From Sedimenticola sp. (GTDB taxonomy: Bacteria; Pseudomonadota; Gammaproteobacteria; Chromatiales; Chromatiaceae): 6,232 bases of DNA. The stretch is taken from positions 1 to 6,232 of the forward strand of contig JAUXBK010000159.1 of assembly GCA_030619405.1 (NCBI GenBank). The letters run 5' to 3'. The notes beneath the pieces are model-generated. The model was given only the letters and a program-made list of their open reading frames with translations, made no database searches and was not told the origin of the DNA. Below are positions 1 through 6,083 of this stretch, piece after piece. Position numbers and translations under genes: made by a program. The first letter of the stretch is position 1. Every line of letters starts with the position of its first letter.

Positions 1-597
1 CTCAAGGAACTGGTAAAGGCGGCTTACCCGGAGACGGGTGGGCGTGACCCTGGCGATGACGCCAGCGGCAGCTGGAGACGTTTCACCCGCTATGCGCTGG
101 CTGCCAGCCTGGTGCTGGCGTCACTGGCCGGGGTCCTTACCCTGCAGTGGCATGGGCCGGCTGAGGCCCTGTTCGGCGATGATCTGTTGCGAACGGTGGC
201 CCTGGACAGTGGTCGGGATCAGCAGACCTCCCGTACCCGAGTCGTGTTTCATGTCAGCAGTGCCGACCCGGAGGCCGCCCGGGACCTGCTGGATCAGGTG
301 GAACTGGTGCTGCAGGAGTATGCCGGCAGCAATCGCCCGCTGAAGGTGGAAGTGGTTGCCAACAATCAGGGGTTGCGGTTGCTGCAGCAGGGTCGCTCGC
401 CTGTGGCCGAGCGTATTCGCAAGCTGGATGAACGCTATCAGAATCTGCTGTTCGCCGCCTGTGGCAATACCCTGGAACGGCTGCGCCGGGAGACTGGAGA
501 GCAGATCCGGATACTGCCCCAGGCGGTCATCGTCCAGTCTGGAGTTTCATTCGTGGCCCGCCGTCAGCAGGAAGGCTGGGCCTATATAAAAGTCTGA
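1..597 (+). CDS. Membrane-anchored DsrE-like domain protein, 5' end outside window
   Basis: The reading frame is open from base 1 and ends at TGA 595-597, leaving 198 residues with the N-terminus missing. Numbering from the first visible residue, there is a charged stretch (about 1-30, ending WRRFTR), one hydrophobic segment (about 31-49), and a roughly 120-residue C-terminal domain (about 79-198). That domain has the beta-alpha pattern of the DsrE/DsrF-like fold (VVFHVSS at 81-87, VEVVANN at 116-122, FAACGNT at 151-157 with Cys154). The Arg-rich side before the membrane segment suggests the N-terminus is cytoplasmic and the DsrE-like domain periplasmic. The layout (cytoplasmic part, one membrane helix, periplasmic sensor-like domain) resembles membrane anti-sigma factors, but the deciding N-terminal region is off the window, so this is only a guess. 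Internal GTG 112 would fall inside the membrane helix and is unlikely to be the start. The next gene encodes a secreted paralogue of the C-terminal domain. Confidence 0.8.
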   Translation, partial: LKELVKAAYPETGGRDPGDDASGSWRRFTRYALAASLVLASLAGVLTLQWHGPAEALFGDDLLRTVALDSGRDQQTSRTRVVFHVSSADPEAARDLLDQVELVLQEYAGSNRPLKVEVVANNQGLRLLQQGRSPVAERIRKLDERYQNLLFAACGNTLERLRRETGEQIRILPQAVIVQSGVSFVARRQQEGWAYIKV

Positions 598-659
598 GTA
601 AAGCAGAATCTGAGGGATTCCGTTGAAACTCGGCGATTCACCAAAGTGAGGAGAAGTGT

Positions 660-1112
660 ATGAAAACAAGATCTATCCATCTATTCTACCTGCAACTGTT
701 GCTGCTGGCCTTCCTGACGCTGACGGTCCAGTCGGTGATGGCGGTATCGGACGAAGGGCCGGCCCACAAGATCGTGATCCAGGTCAGTACCGATGACCCG
801 CGTACTCAGAAAATTGCCTTGAACAATGCGGTCAATCTGCAAAAGGCCCTGGGTCAGGACAACGTGGCCATCGAAATCGTCGCCTATGGCCCGGGCCTGT
901 CACTGTTGACCAGCAAATCCGGCCAAGGCAAGCGAGTGTCCAGTCTGGCGATGCAGGACATCACTTTCAGCGCCTGCGGCAATACCATGAAGAAGGTGGC
1001 CAAGAAGACCGGCAAGACCCCGGTTCTACTGGATGGGGTGACGATGGTACAGGCCGGGGTGCTGCGTATCATGGAACTGCAGGAACAGGGCTACGCCTAT
1101 GTCCGACCCTGA
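660..1112 (+). CDS. Secreted DsrE family protein
   Basis: This 150-residue protein starts at ATG 660, with AGGAG at 649-653 six bases upstream. It opens with a typical Sec signal peptide (basic MKTR, hydrophobic core about 8-24, likely cleavage after VMA at 26-28), so the mature protein should be periplasmic. The mature part is one DsrE/DsrF-like domain: KIVIQVS (37-43), a helix, IEIVAYGPG (71-79), and a conserved cysteine in FSACGNT (Cys106). It aligns along its length with the C-terminal domain of the upstream gene (VSxxDP, ACGNT, and the endings GWAYIKV versus GYAYVRP), so the two are paralogues. The gap between them is 62 bases, with no terminator seen, so co-transcription is likely. DsrE-fold proteins include sulfur carriers that use a cysteine persulfide, but many exported homologues have no known function. 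A sulfur-binding role for Cys106 is inference. Confidence 0.85.
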   Translation: MKTRSIHLFYLQLLLLAFLTLTVQSVMAVSDEGPAHKIVIQVSTDDPRTQKIALNNAVNLQKALGQDNVAIEIVAYGPGLSLLTSKSGQGKRVSSLAMQDITFSACGNTMKKVAKKTGKTPVLLDGVTMVQAGVLRIMELQEQGYAYVRP

Positions 1113-1150
1113 TTTCCGACCCCATTCCACGTGTCTCTGAGCGCACGTCT

Positions 1151-1173
1151 CCTGCGGCCACCATGGCCGCAGG
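1151..1173. terminator. Strong hairpin between convergent units, possible terminator
   Basis: CCTGCGGCC (1151-1159) and GGCCGCAGG (1165-1173) form a perfect 9 bp GC-rich stem with a 5-base loop. It lies 38 bases after the stop of the secreted DsrE gene and just beyond the end of the minus-strand rarD remnant, where a shared terminator would be expected. No clear T-tract follows on either strand, so this is not a textbook intrinsic terminator and could be another kind of palindrome. Confidence 0.45.
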
Positions 1174-1180
1174 ATGCGTT

Positions 1181-1536
1181 TCAGGCCAGCCTTTCCCGGG
1201 CCATGCGACGCCTGAAATCCAGGGAAAACAGCAATACACCCCCCCAGATCAGGAGAAAACTGTAGAGATGGGCACGGCTGAATACCTCGTCAAACCCGCC
1301 CAGATAAACCCCAGCCAGTTGACAGAGACCAGCAGCGCGCTGATCAGCAGCGTGCCCAGTTGTCGGGGATTGATGAACAGCTGCCGCATCTGTGCCGACT
1401 GGCCGCTGATGGAGACCAGGGCCAGGCACAACAGCAGGGACCAGACGACCCGATGGGCGACGATCTCAAGCGCTGTCGCTTCACCCACTGCCCGGTAATA
1501 AAGGGGGGAAAAGCCCCATATGAGAAAGGCACTGAG
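1181..1536 (-). pseudogene. rarD: RarD/EamA-type permease remnant with internal deletion
   Basis: On the minus strand, codons from 1536 down to about 1291 give the start of a RarD-like inner-membrane permease: AFLIWGFSPLYY, HRVVWSLLL and NWLGFIWAGL match the first three membrane segments of the EamA/RarD family (E. coli RarD has FIWGIAPAYF, HRVIWSFFF, NWLLFIWAV). This frame then runs into unrelated residues and stops near 1249. A second frame entered at about 1290 carries the family's C-terminal end (SFLLIWGGVLLFSLD, then FRRRMARERLA) and stops at 1181. Intact RarD is close to 300 residues, so roughly 170 central residues are missing and the junction is frameshifted. About 10-15 N-terminal residues are also gone, replaced by ATPase sequence read in the same frame. 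A working transporter is not expected. Confidence 0.85.
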
Positions 1537-1887
1537 GTCCCAGCCTTTTTCGAAAGTGACGAAGCCGGTGTCGAAAGCATAGCACTTGGGTCGACTGACG
1601 ATCTCGCGCTTGCCACCGCCATGAAAGGGCCTTAGCAAGTGCACCGCATGGGCGATCTGCATGGCCTCGATGTGGGTCTTCACCGTGGGGCGACTTAATT
1701 CGCTCAAATTTGCCAGTTGACTGTAGTCCAGCTGTCCACCACTCTGGCGCAGCAAAAGCCGGAACAGAGAGAGAAAACCCTGGCGGTTGCGGATACCGAA
1801 CAGTTCCAGAATGTCCCGCGCATAGAAACTGTCAACCCATTCACTGAAAAATGCGTATCCTTGGACTTTAGGGGACAGATCATGGTT
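1537..1887 (-). pseudogene. ATPase DUF4143-domain fragment, truncated at both ends
   Basis: The minus-strand frame is open from 1887 and recognisable from about 1860 (YAFFSEWVDSFYARDILELF) down to 1537. It matches part of the C-terminal DUF4143 region of the AAA-type ATPases often found as accessory, mobile genes: LLRQSGGQLDYSQLANLS, then SRPTVKTHIEAM (winged-helix-like), LLRPFHGGGKREIVSRPK, and CYAFDTGFVTFEKGWD. The whole N-terminal P-loop ATPase domain is absent; recognisable sequence stops at the inverted repeat at 1870. The rest of the C-terminal domain is also absent, because after GWD at 1537 the frame continues straight into RarD sequence. No ribosome binding site or convincing start was seen. 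I call it a relic; the fused frame could in principle be translated from TTG 1755, but nothing supports that. Confidence 0.82.
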
Positions 1888-1923
1888 TCAAGGGTATTTC
1901 CTCTAAACCGTGGTCTGTCCCCT
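1870..1923. repeat. REP-like inverted repeat (GGGGACAGA type)
   Basis: Two 19-base arms, 1870-1888 (AGGGGACAGATCATGGTTT) and 1905-1923 (AAACCGTGGTCTGTCCCCT), are inverted copies matching at 17 of 19 positions, with a 16-base spacer. From memory, palindromes built on GGGGACAGACCACG recur in many gammaproteobacterial genomes and accompany REP-associated tyrosine transposases (IS200-like Y1 family). No transposase lies in this window. The element lies 38 bases downstream of the korAB-ferritin operon stop, so its hairpin may act as a 3' end or stabiliser for that mRNA. Its far edge coincides with the truncation point of the ATPase remnant. Confidence 0.75.
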
Positions 1924-1961
1924 GTTACGCCTGGAGAGAGCTCTTAACCGGCCGCGGGTCG

Positions 1962-2489
1962 CTATTCGGGCATATTGGGTGGGTCCATATCCTCCGGGGG
2001 GGGCTCATTGCACTCTGCCAGCGAGTCGATCCACTGCTCCAGCAGTCTCACGTGCTCCCCCTCTTCAGCGGCAAACTCCCGTGCCAGTGCCCTTACCTGG
2101 GCAGTGGGCGTGGTGTCCGCCACATGGGCATAGAAATCACGCCCCAGTCGTTCGTTGTGTAGAGACATCCTCAGTGCCTGACAGGGTGTCATCAGGTAGG
2201 AGACCTCATCGAAGCCCTGATTTTCAGGCGCCTCGCCACTGGTCCATTTGAAATCCCAGGGCGGGATCCGGGGCAGCTGCATACCCGCTGCGTGTTCCGT
2301 CACTTCCTGGGCATGCTTATCACCAAAGCCGGCCAGTTTCTGGAACAGCTCGGCGACCTCCAGGTTGTTGTGGGTCTCCATGCTGTCGGCCAGCTGTTCA
2401 TATCGCTCTACCGATTCGTTCTCCAGTTCCAGGGCGTGGGCAAGGAACTCGGGAACAGTCTCGATCGGAGCACTGATGGTTATCTTCAT
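1962..2489 (-). CDS. Ferritin-like (rubrerythrin-type) diiron domain protein
   Basis: A 175-residue soluble protein with the four-helix ferritin-like pattern and no rubredoxin domain. Helix 1 carries Glu23 in ENESVERYEQLA; helix 2 ends GFGDKH with His59; helix 3 has Glu113 seven residues before Tyr120 (NERLGRDFY); helix 4 has the E-x-x-H motif Glu143/His146 (EEGEHVRLLEQW). By alignment with the rubrerythrin fold, the Glu expected three residues before His59 is Gly56, so one iron ligand appears lost and the second site may be altered. The C-terminus is Pro- and acid-rich (about 163-175). Start ATG 2489-2487 has a strong AGGAGG at complement 2504-2499, and the ATG overlaps the korB stop as ATGA, which indicates translational coupling. 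A role in iron storage, peroxide removal or protection of the oxygen-sensitive oxidoreductase is inferred from context only. Confidence 0.82.
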   Translation of the reverse strand: MKITISAPIETVPEFLAHALELENESVERYEQLADSMETHNNLEVAELFQKLAGFGDKHAQEVTEHAAGMQLPRIPPWDFKWTSGEAPENQGFDEVSYLMTPCQALRMSLHNERLGRDFYAHVADTTPTAQVRALAREFAAEEGEHVRLLEQWIDSLAECNEPPPEDMDPPNMPE

Positions 2490-3316
2490 ACCTGAAATCC
2501 TCCTTCCAGTTCAGACACCTCCATGCTGACCCGGTTCGCCGGCTGCCATACCGGAATCCGGGTGCGATACAGCAGGCCGGTGGACATGCCATCATCGGCA
2601 ACGATCCGTTGTGCGGCCTCTACCGGGTTGCCGGTGGCATCCTCGTCGAACGGGTGTACCATTTTTTTCCACTCCTTCTGCTCAGGCCGGAAGGTGGTGC
2701 AGGGGCTCAACACCTGCAGGAAGGCGAAACCCGGGTGCTGGATCGCCTCCACCAGCAGCCGGGTGAGGCCGCCGGGATCCCCCGAGAAGCCCCGGGCAAT
2801 GAAGGTGGCACCCGATGCCAGTGCGATGGCGGCGGGGTTGAAACTGGGTATGCCGGTACCGTGGGGTGTCAGTTTGCTGTGGGTCCAGTCCGGCGCCGTA
2901 GTAGGCGAGGCCTGGCCCTTGGTCATGCCATAGACCTCGTTGTCCATGACGATGTAGGCTATATCCATGTTCCTGCGGCAGGCGTGCAGGAAGTGGTTGC
3001 CACCGATGGAGAAGCCGTCCCCATCCCCGCCGGCCACCAGCACTGTCAAGTCGGGACGGGCGGCCTTGAGTCCGGAGGCGACAGCCAGCGCCCGCCCGTG
3101 GACCCCGTGAAAGCCGTACAGTTCGGTGTAGGCGGGCAGCCGGGAGGAGCAGCCGATACCGGAGACTAGCGCCACCTCCTCCCGCGCCAGAGCGAGGTGG
3201 GCCAGCGCCTTGGTGACCGCGCTCAACACGCCGAAATGGCCGCAGCCCGGGCACCAGACCGGCTTGACGCTGGACTTGTAGGCCTTGGGTTTGAGCGGGG
3301 ATTGGGTTGCGGTCAT
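2486..3316 (-). CDS. korB: 2-oxoacid:ferredoxin oxidoreductase, beta subunit
   Basis: This 276-residue protein is the thiamine-diphosphate and Fe-S subunit of a heterodimeric 2-oxoacid (probably 2-oxoglutarate) ferredoxin oxidoreductase. The four cysteines expected to bind the [4Fe-4S] cluster are present: Cys22 and Cys25 (WCPGCGHFG), Cys56 (GIGCSSRLP) and Cys206 (LSPCTTFRP). The TPP/Mg motif is GGDGDGFSIGGNH (96-108), followed by MDNEVYGMTKGQ (124-135), both family signatures. Length is normal for two-subunit enzymes. The gene starts one base after the korA stop, with GGAG and AAGGAG boxes 5 and 10 bases upstream, and ends overlapping the ferritin-like gene. The enzyme converts 2-oxoacid plus CoA to acyl-CoA plus CO2 with ferredoxin, reversibly in some organisms (reductive TCA cycle). 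No ferredoxin-like delta subunit gene lies beside it, so a separate ferredoxin is assumed. Substrate choice cannot be fixed from sequence alone. Confidence 0.93.
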   Translation of the reverse strand: MTATQSPLKPKAYKSSVKPVWCPGCGHFGVLSAVTKALAHLALAREEVALVSGIGCSSRLPAYTELYGFHGVHGRALAVASGLKAARPDLTVLVAGGDGDGFSIGGNHFLHACRRNMDIAYIVMDNEVYGMTKGQASPTTAPDWTHSKLTPHGTGIPSFNPAAIALASGATFIARGFSGDPGGLTRLLVEAIQHPGFAFLQVLSPCTTFRPEQKEWKKMVHPFDEDATGNPVEAAQRIVADDGMSTGLLYRTRIPVWQPANRVSMEVSELEGGFQV

Positions 3317-3317
3317 G

Positions 3318-5105
3318 TCAGCTCCACTCCTTCAATGCAGTGACGATCTCCCCGGGGCGGATGGGTAGCGGGCCGGGTTTGCCCAGCAGCCGCGTACTCT
3401 CCGGCAGCAGGTTCATGGAGTGCAGATAGTGAAACAGCTGACCGCTCTGGTTCTGTTCTACCACCAGTACCCGAGTCGCCCCCGCCAGTGCCCGCCGCAT
3501 CGCCGCCTCCGGCATCGGGCAGATCAGCCGGATGGCGATGGCCCGCACCGATGCACCTACCGCCTCCAGCCGCTGCGCCGCCTCGAAGGCGGCGCCGGCG
3601 GTGGAGCCCCAGGTGAGAATACAGGACTCCCCCGCTCCTCGGACCTCGGCCCAGCGCTCGCCATAGTCGTAGTCTGTGAGTTTGTGCAGACGCTTCTCCA
3701 TCTGCTGCTGGTGATCGAGCGGCTTGCTGGAGGGTGTTCCCTGTTCGTTGTGCTCCAGGCCGTCAGCGGTGTAGATACCGTCCGGGTTGCCCGGGATGGC
3801 CATTGGAGAGACGGCGTCAGCGGTTAGTGCATAACGCTGATAGGCCTCCGTGCCCGGCGCCGCGAGCCTGCGGCCGGGGCTGGCGGCGGCTCTTTCAGGC
3901 GGGTCGATCACGGCGCGCGACTGGCCCAGGGCCTGGTCGGAGAGGACGATGGCGACTGCCTGCAGCGCCTCGGTCAGATGGACCGCCCATTCGGTGGTGA
4001 AGGAGCAGTCTCCAATGTCCAGGGCGGCCAGTACGATGTGTGGCGCATCCCCATGGAATCCGTAGACGGCGATGTTGAGGTCGGACTGCTCGGATTTGGT
4101 GGGGATGCCGGTGGATGGGCCGCCACGGGAGACATTGGCCACCACCACCGGGGTTTCGCTGGTTACCGCCAGTCCCAGTCCCTCCATCATCAGGCTGAGC
4201 CCGGGCCCGGAGGTGGCGGTCAAGGCGGGGACACCGCCAAAGGAGGCGCCTATGATCATGTTGATCGAGGCCAGTTCATCCTCTGCCTGGAGCAGTGAAC
4301 CACCCACTTTTTCCAGATTGGGAGCCAGCCACTCCAGGACCTCGCTGGCCGGCGTGATCGGGTAGGCGGCCACGAACCGGACCCCGCCCCGCATCGCACC
4401 CAGACCGGTTGCCTCGTTGCCGCTGATGTTCCAGCGGGGAGGCGCCGCTTCCAGCAGTCGGAGCGGTTGCGTCGGGCGCAGCCCCTTGTCCACCCGATAG
4501 CCGCTGCGGACGCACTGCTGGGAGGCACCCACCGCCGCCGGGCCCTTCCTGGTGAGGGCGCTCTCCACCACCGCCAGCGCACTCTGCTCGGGTAGCCCGA
4601 GGAGTTCGCAGAGTATGCCCAGCCCGATCATATTGATCCGGCCGCCGGAGACCTCTTTGGCCATCTTTTTCAACGGTATCTCCATCACCCTGGCGCCATA
4701 CCCGGCAATGGCATCGGGGATATCGCCGCTATCCGAGTCGCAGATGATCAGGCTTTCGGTAGTCAGGGGGATCTCTTCGGCAAAGCGGTCGGCGTTGAGC
4801 CAGTCCAGGGCCATCAGGAGCTGGTACCGGTCATCCAGGCAGTTTACCGGGGCGGTTCCGATACGCAGCATCGCCGCCGATTCACCGCCCCTGATCTGAG
4901 GCCCGGCGGAACGGGACATCAGTCCGTAGAAGCCGGCGTTGGCGACCGCCTTCAGCAGCATCTGGCCGGTCGTGACCACGCCGCTGCCCCCGGATCCGGT
5001 GACGGCGACAGAGAGGGTTTGCGGCGGGTTGCTGGCGTTGTTCATTGCGCGGGTTCTTGTGGTTCGGGCTACCGCCCTGAGTTTAGCAGTTAGTGGCGGT
5101 AACAT
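3318..5105 (-). CDS. korA: 2-oxoacid:ferredoxin oxidoreductase, alpha subunit (gamma-alpha fusion)
   Basis: This is the large subunit and partner of KorB, 595 residues from ATG 5105. An N-terminal gamma domain (about 32-200) has the Gly-rich TGSGGSGVVTTGQ and SRSAGPQIRGGESAAMLR. The alpha pyrimidine-binding domain (about 230-405) follows, with the diagnostic YPITP motif at 248-252 and then QAEDELASI, TATSGPGLSLM and RGGPSTGIPTKSEQSDL. A C-terminal transketolase-like domain (about 490-575) includes ILTWGST and VLVVEQNQSGQL. Fusion of gamma and alpha is normal for the two-subunit KorAB/OorAB class. The start is uncertain. ATG 5105 has AGGA seven bases upstream and gives a basic leader of about 20 residues. 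ATG 5045 (575 residues) lies nearer the conserved domain but lacks a good ribosome site. GTG 5159 also stays in frame but has nothing to support it. This is the first gene of the operon, divergent from the transpeptidase gene. Confidence 0.92.
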   Translation of the reverse strand: MLPPLTAKLRAVARTTRTRAMNNASNPPQTLSVAVTGSGGSGVVTTGQMLLKAVANAGFYGLMSRSAGPQIRGGESAAMLRIGTAPVNCLDDRYQLLMALDWLNADRFAEEIPLTTESLIICDSDSGDIPDAIAGYGARVMEIPLKKMAKEVSGGRINMIGLGILCELLGLPEQSALAVVESALTRKGPAAVGASQQCVRSGYRVDKGLRPTQPLRLLEAAPPRWNISGNEATGLGAMRGGVRFVAAYPITPASEVLEWLAPNLEKVGGSLLQAEDELASINMIIGASFGGVPALTATSGPGLSLMMEGLGLAVTSETPVVVANVSRGGPSTGIPTKSEQSDLNIAVYGFHGDAPHIVLAALDIGDCSFTTEWAVHLTEALQAVAIVLSDQALGQSRAVIDPPERAAASPGRRLAAPGTEAYQRYALTADAVSPMAIPGNPDGIYTADGLEHNEQGTPSSKPLDHQQQMEKRLHKLTDYDYGERWAEVRGAGESCILTWGSTAGAAFEAAQRLEAVGASVRAIAIRLICPMPEAAMRRALAGATRVLVVEQNQSGQLFHYLHSMNLLPESTRLLGKPGPLPIRPGEIVTALKEWS

Positions 5106-5112
5106 AGTAGTA

Positions 5113-5116
5113 TCCT
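5113..5116 (-). promoter_or_regulatory. Ribosome binding site favouring the 5105 start of korA
   Basis: AGGA on the minus strand (TCCT on plus) ends seven bases before ATG 5105-5103. The alternative ATG at 5045 is preceded only by a weak AGAA eight bases away. This favours the longer product, although no homologue comparison could be made. Confidence 0.45.
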
Positions 5117-5186
5117 GGCCAGCAACCCAGGATCTGGAAAGATAATTGCCACGATCCACGGGCGATGCTGAATAGTTACGTAAAAG

Positions 5187-5220
5187 TTTCTTCGTGGTCT
5201 TCGTATCATCCGTGGTGAAA
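5187..5220. repeat. Short degenerate 9-base repeat (TTCGTGGTC type)
   Basis: Three nonamer-like units, TTCGTGGTC (5191-5199), TTCGTATCA (5200-5208) and TCCGTGGTG (5209-5217), lie in tandem, flanked by TTTC and AAA. From memory, strings of TTCGTGTCC/TTCGTGGTG (CCACGGA/ACACGAAG on the other strand) occur as dispersed intergenic repeats in many bacterial genomes. The array lies in the divergent spacer between korA and the transpeptidase gene. It is in frame with the latter, so a GTG at 5194 would give an artificial Val-rich N-terminus. Confidence 0.6.
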
Positions 5221-5226
5221 ACCTTG

Positions 5227-5979
5227 ATGAAAAGCCTGTTTTCTATACTGCTCTTACTGGTGGCGCGGGGTCATGCCGTTGCTGCAGAAGTCCTGCCGGC
5301 CGCTGACGTCGGCCGAACGGTCGACGACGTGGTGGCGCTCTATCAGGCAAAGATGGAGGCGCGGCTGCTACCCTGGTTCCGGTTCGCCGGGGTGGATTGG
5401 CCCCCCCGGGCGATCACGCTGCTGGCGCTGAAGGATTCCCGGCGGCTGGAACTCTGGGCGCTCTCCCGGCAGGGGTGGCGTCCTATTTTTGATTACCGGA
5501 TCAAGGGTATCAGCGGTGGCCCCGGTCCGAAGCTCAGAGAGGGTGATCGGCAGGTACCCGAGGGGTTCTACCGGATCGTCGGTTTCAACCCGAACAGTCG
5601 TTACCACCTCTCTATCAAGATCGACTACCCCAACCGTTTCGACCGGGCGCAGGCGAGGCGGGAGCGCCGGACCGGGCTGGGTGGGGAGATCTTCATTCAC
5701 GGCAAGGCGGTCTCCCAGGGCTGCCTGGCCATCGGCGACAAGGCGATCGAGGACCTGTTCGTGCTGATCGCCCTGGTGGGGGTGGAGCGGGTCTCCGTGA
5801 TCATCTCACCCCGGGACTACCGCATTCGCCCCTGGATCCCTGCCGGACCGGGAGAGCCCCCCTGGGTAGATGACCTGAACCGCCAGATCGCAGCGGCGAT
5901 GGTGCTGTATCAGAGGACAGAAGACAGAAGTCAGGAGGCAGAAGTCAGAATTAAAGACAGACCTCAACACCGTGATTAG
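5227..5979 (+). CDS. Secreted L,D-transpeptidase, YkuD domain (YafK-like)
   Basis: This 250-residue protein starts at ATG 5227 (GGTGA at 5214-5218, 8-base gap). This start gives a clean signal peptide: MK, hydrophobic core SLFSILLLLVA, likely cleavage after AVAA near residue 20. The catalytic signature of the YkuD fold is present: IFIHGKAVSQGCLAIGD, with His158 and nucleophile Cys166 (HGx3SxGC). Upstream of it, VPEGFYRIVGFNPNSRYHLS and IDYPNRFDRA (around 110-140) are typical of the YafK-like branch. These periplasmic enzymes act at meso-DAP in peptidoglycan, making 3-3 crosslinks, attaching lipoprotein or cleaving such bonds; which one applies here cannot be read off. GTG codons upstream (5194, 5212, 5215) lie in a repeat and would put extra residues before the signal peptide, so I reject them. 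Residues 229-250 are encoded by a heptamer repeat and are probably not part of the fold. The gene diverges from korA, so it is probably transcribed alone. Confidence 0.88.
   Translation: MKSLFSILLLLVARGHAVAAEVLPAADVGRTVDDVVALYQAKMEARLLPWFRFAGVDWPPRAITLLALKDSRRLELWALSRQGWRPIFDYRIKGISGGPGPKLREGDRQVPEGFYRIVGFNPNSRYHLSIKIDYPNRFDRAQARRERRTGLGGEIFIHGKAVSQGCLAIGDKAIEDLFVLIALVGVERVSVIISPRDYRIRPWIPAGPGEPPWVDDLNRQIAAAMVLYQRTEDRSQEAEVRIKDRPQHRD
5911..5952. repeat. Tandem heptamer repeat (CAGAAGT type) inside the transpeptidase 3' end
   Basis: There are six consecutive 7-base units: CAGAGGA, CAGAAGA, CAGAAGT, CAGGAGG, CAGAAGT, CAGAATT. All keep CAG at the start and a purine-rich remainder. From memory, strings of CAGAAGTCAGAAG are a common dispersed low-complexity repeat in proteobacterial genomes. 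Here the array is translated as the hydrophilic tail QRTEDRSQEAEVRI of the transpeptidase and appears to have displaced the native stop codon. Confidence 0.75.
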
Positions 5980-6083
5980 ATCATGGATATATAACTTACT
6001 TAGTTCTAATAAAAAATACATTTTCAGACGAAAATTGGACACTCTGCAACGAGTACAGCCCGTTGCCGGCACCAAAAAAAATG

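Noticed and set aside
1..1112. dsrEFH sulfur-relay operon
   Set aside because: Both proteins are DsrE-like but one is membrane-anchored and the other has a signal peptide. DsrEFH is a three-gene cytoplasmic set with different gene order, and no DsrH or TusE/DsrC partner is seen.
1249..1755. A genuine new fusion protein of a DNA-binding or ATPase domain with a transporter
   Set aside because: Both parts are truncated, the ATPase lacks its P-loop domain, the permease loses frame after three membrane segments, and no start or ribosome site is visible.
3420..4365. Several plus-strand open frames of 70-135 codons opposite korA
   Set aside because: They are antisense shadows of a GC-rich gene. 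The minus-strand frame carries clear family motifs throughout, while these have none and no ribosome sites.
5106..5159. GTG 5159 as the start of korA, adding 18 residues
   Set aside because: The added residues do not resemble the family, no ribosome site was seen for it, and ATG 5105 has a visible AGGA.
5146..5174. Possible promoter TTGCCA with 17-base spacing to TGAATA ahead of the transpeptidase gene
   Set aside because: The -35 box is fair but the -10 box matches the consensus poorly, so it is no better than chance in a spacer of this length.
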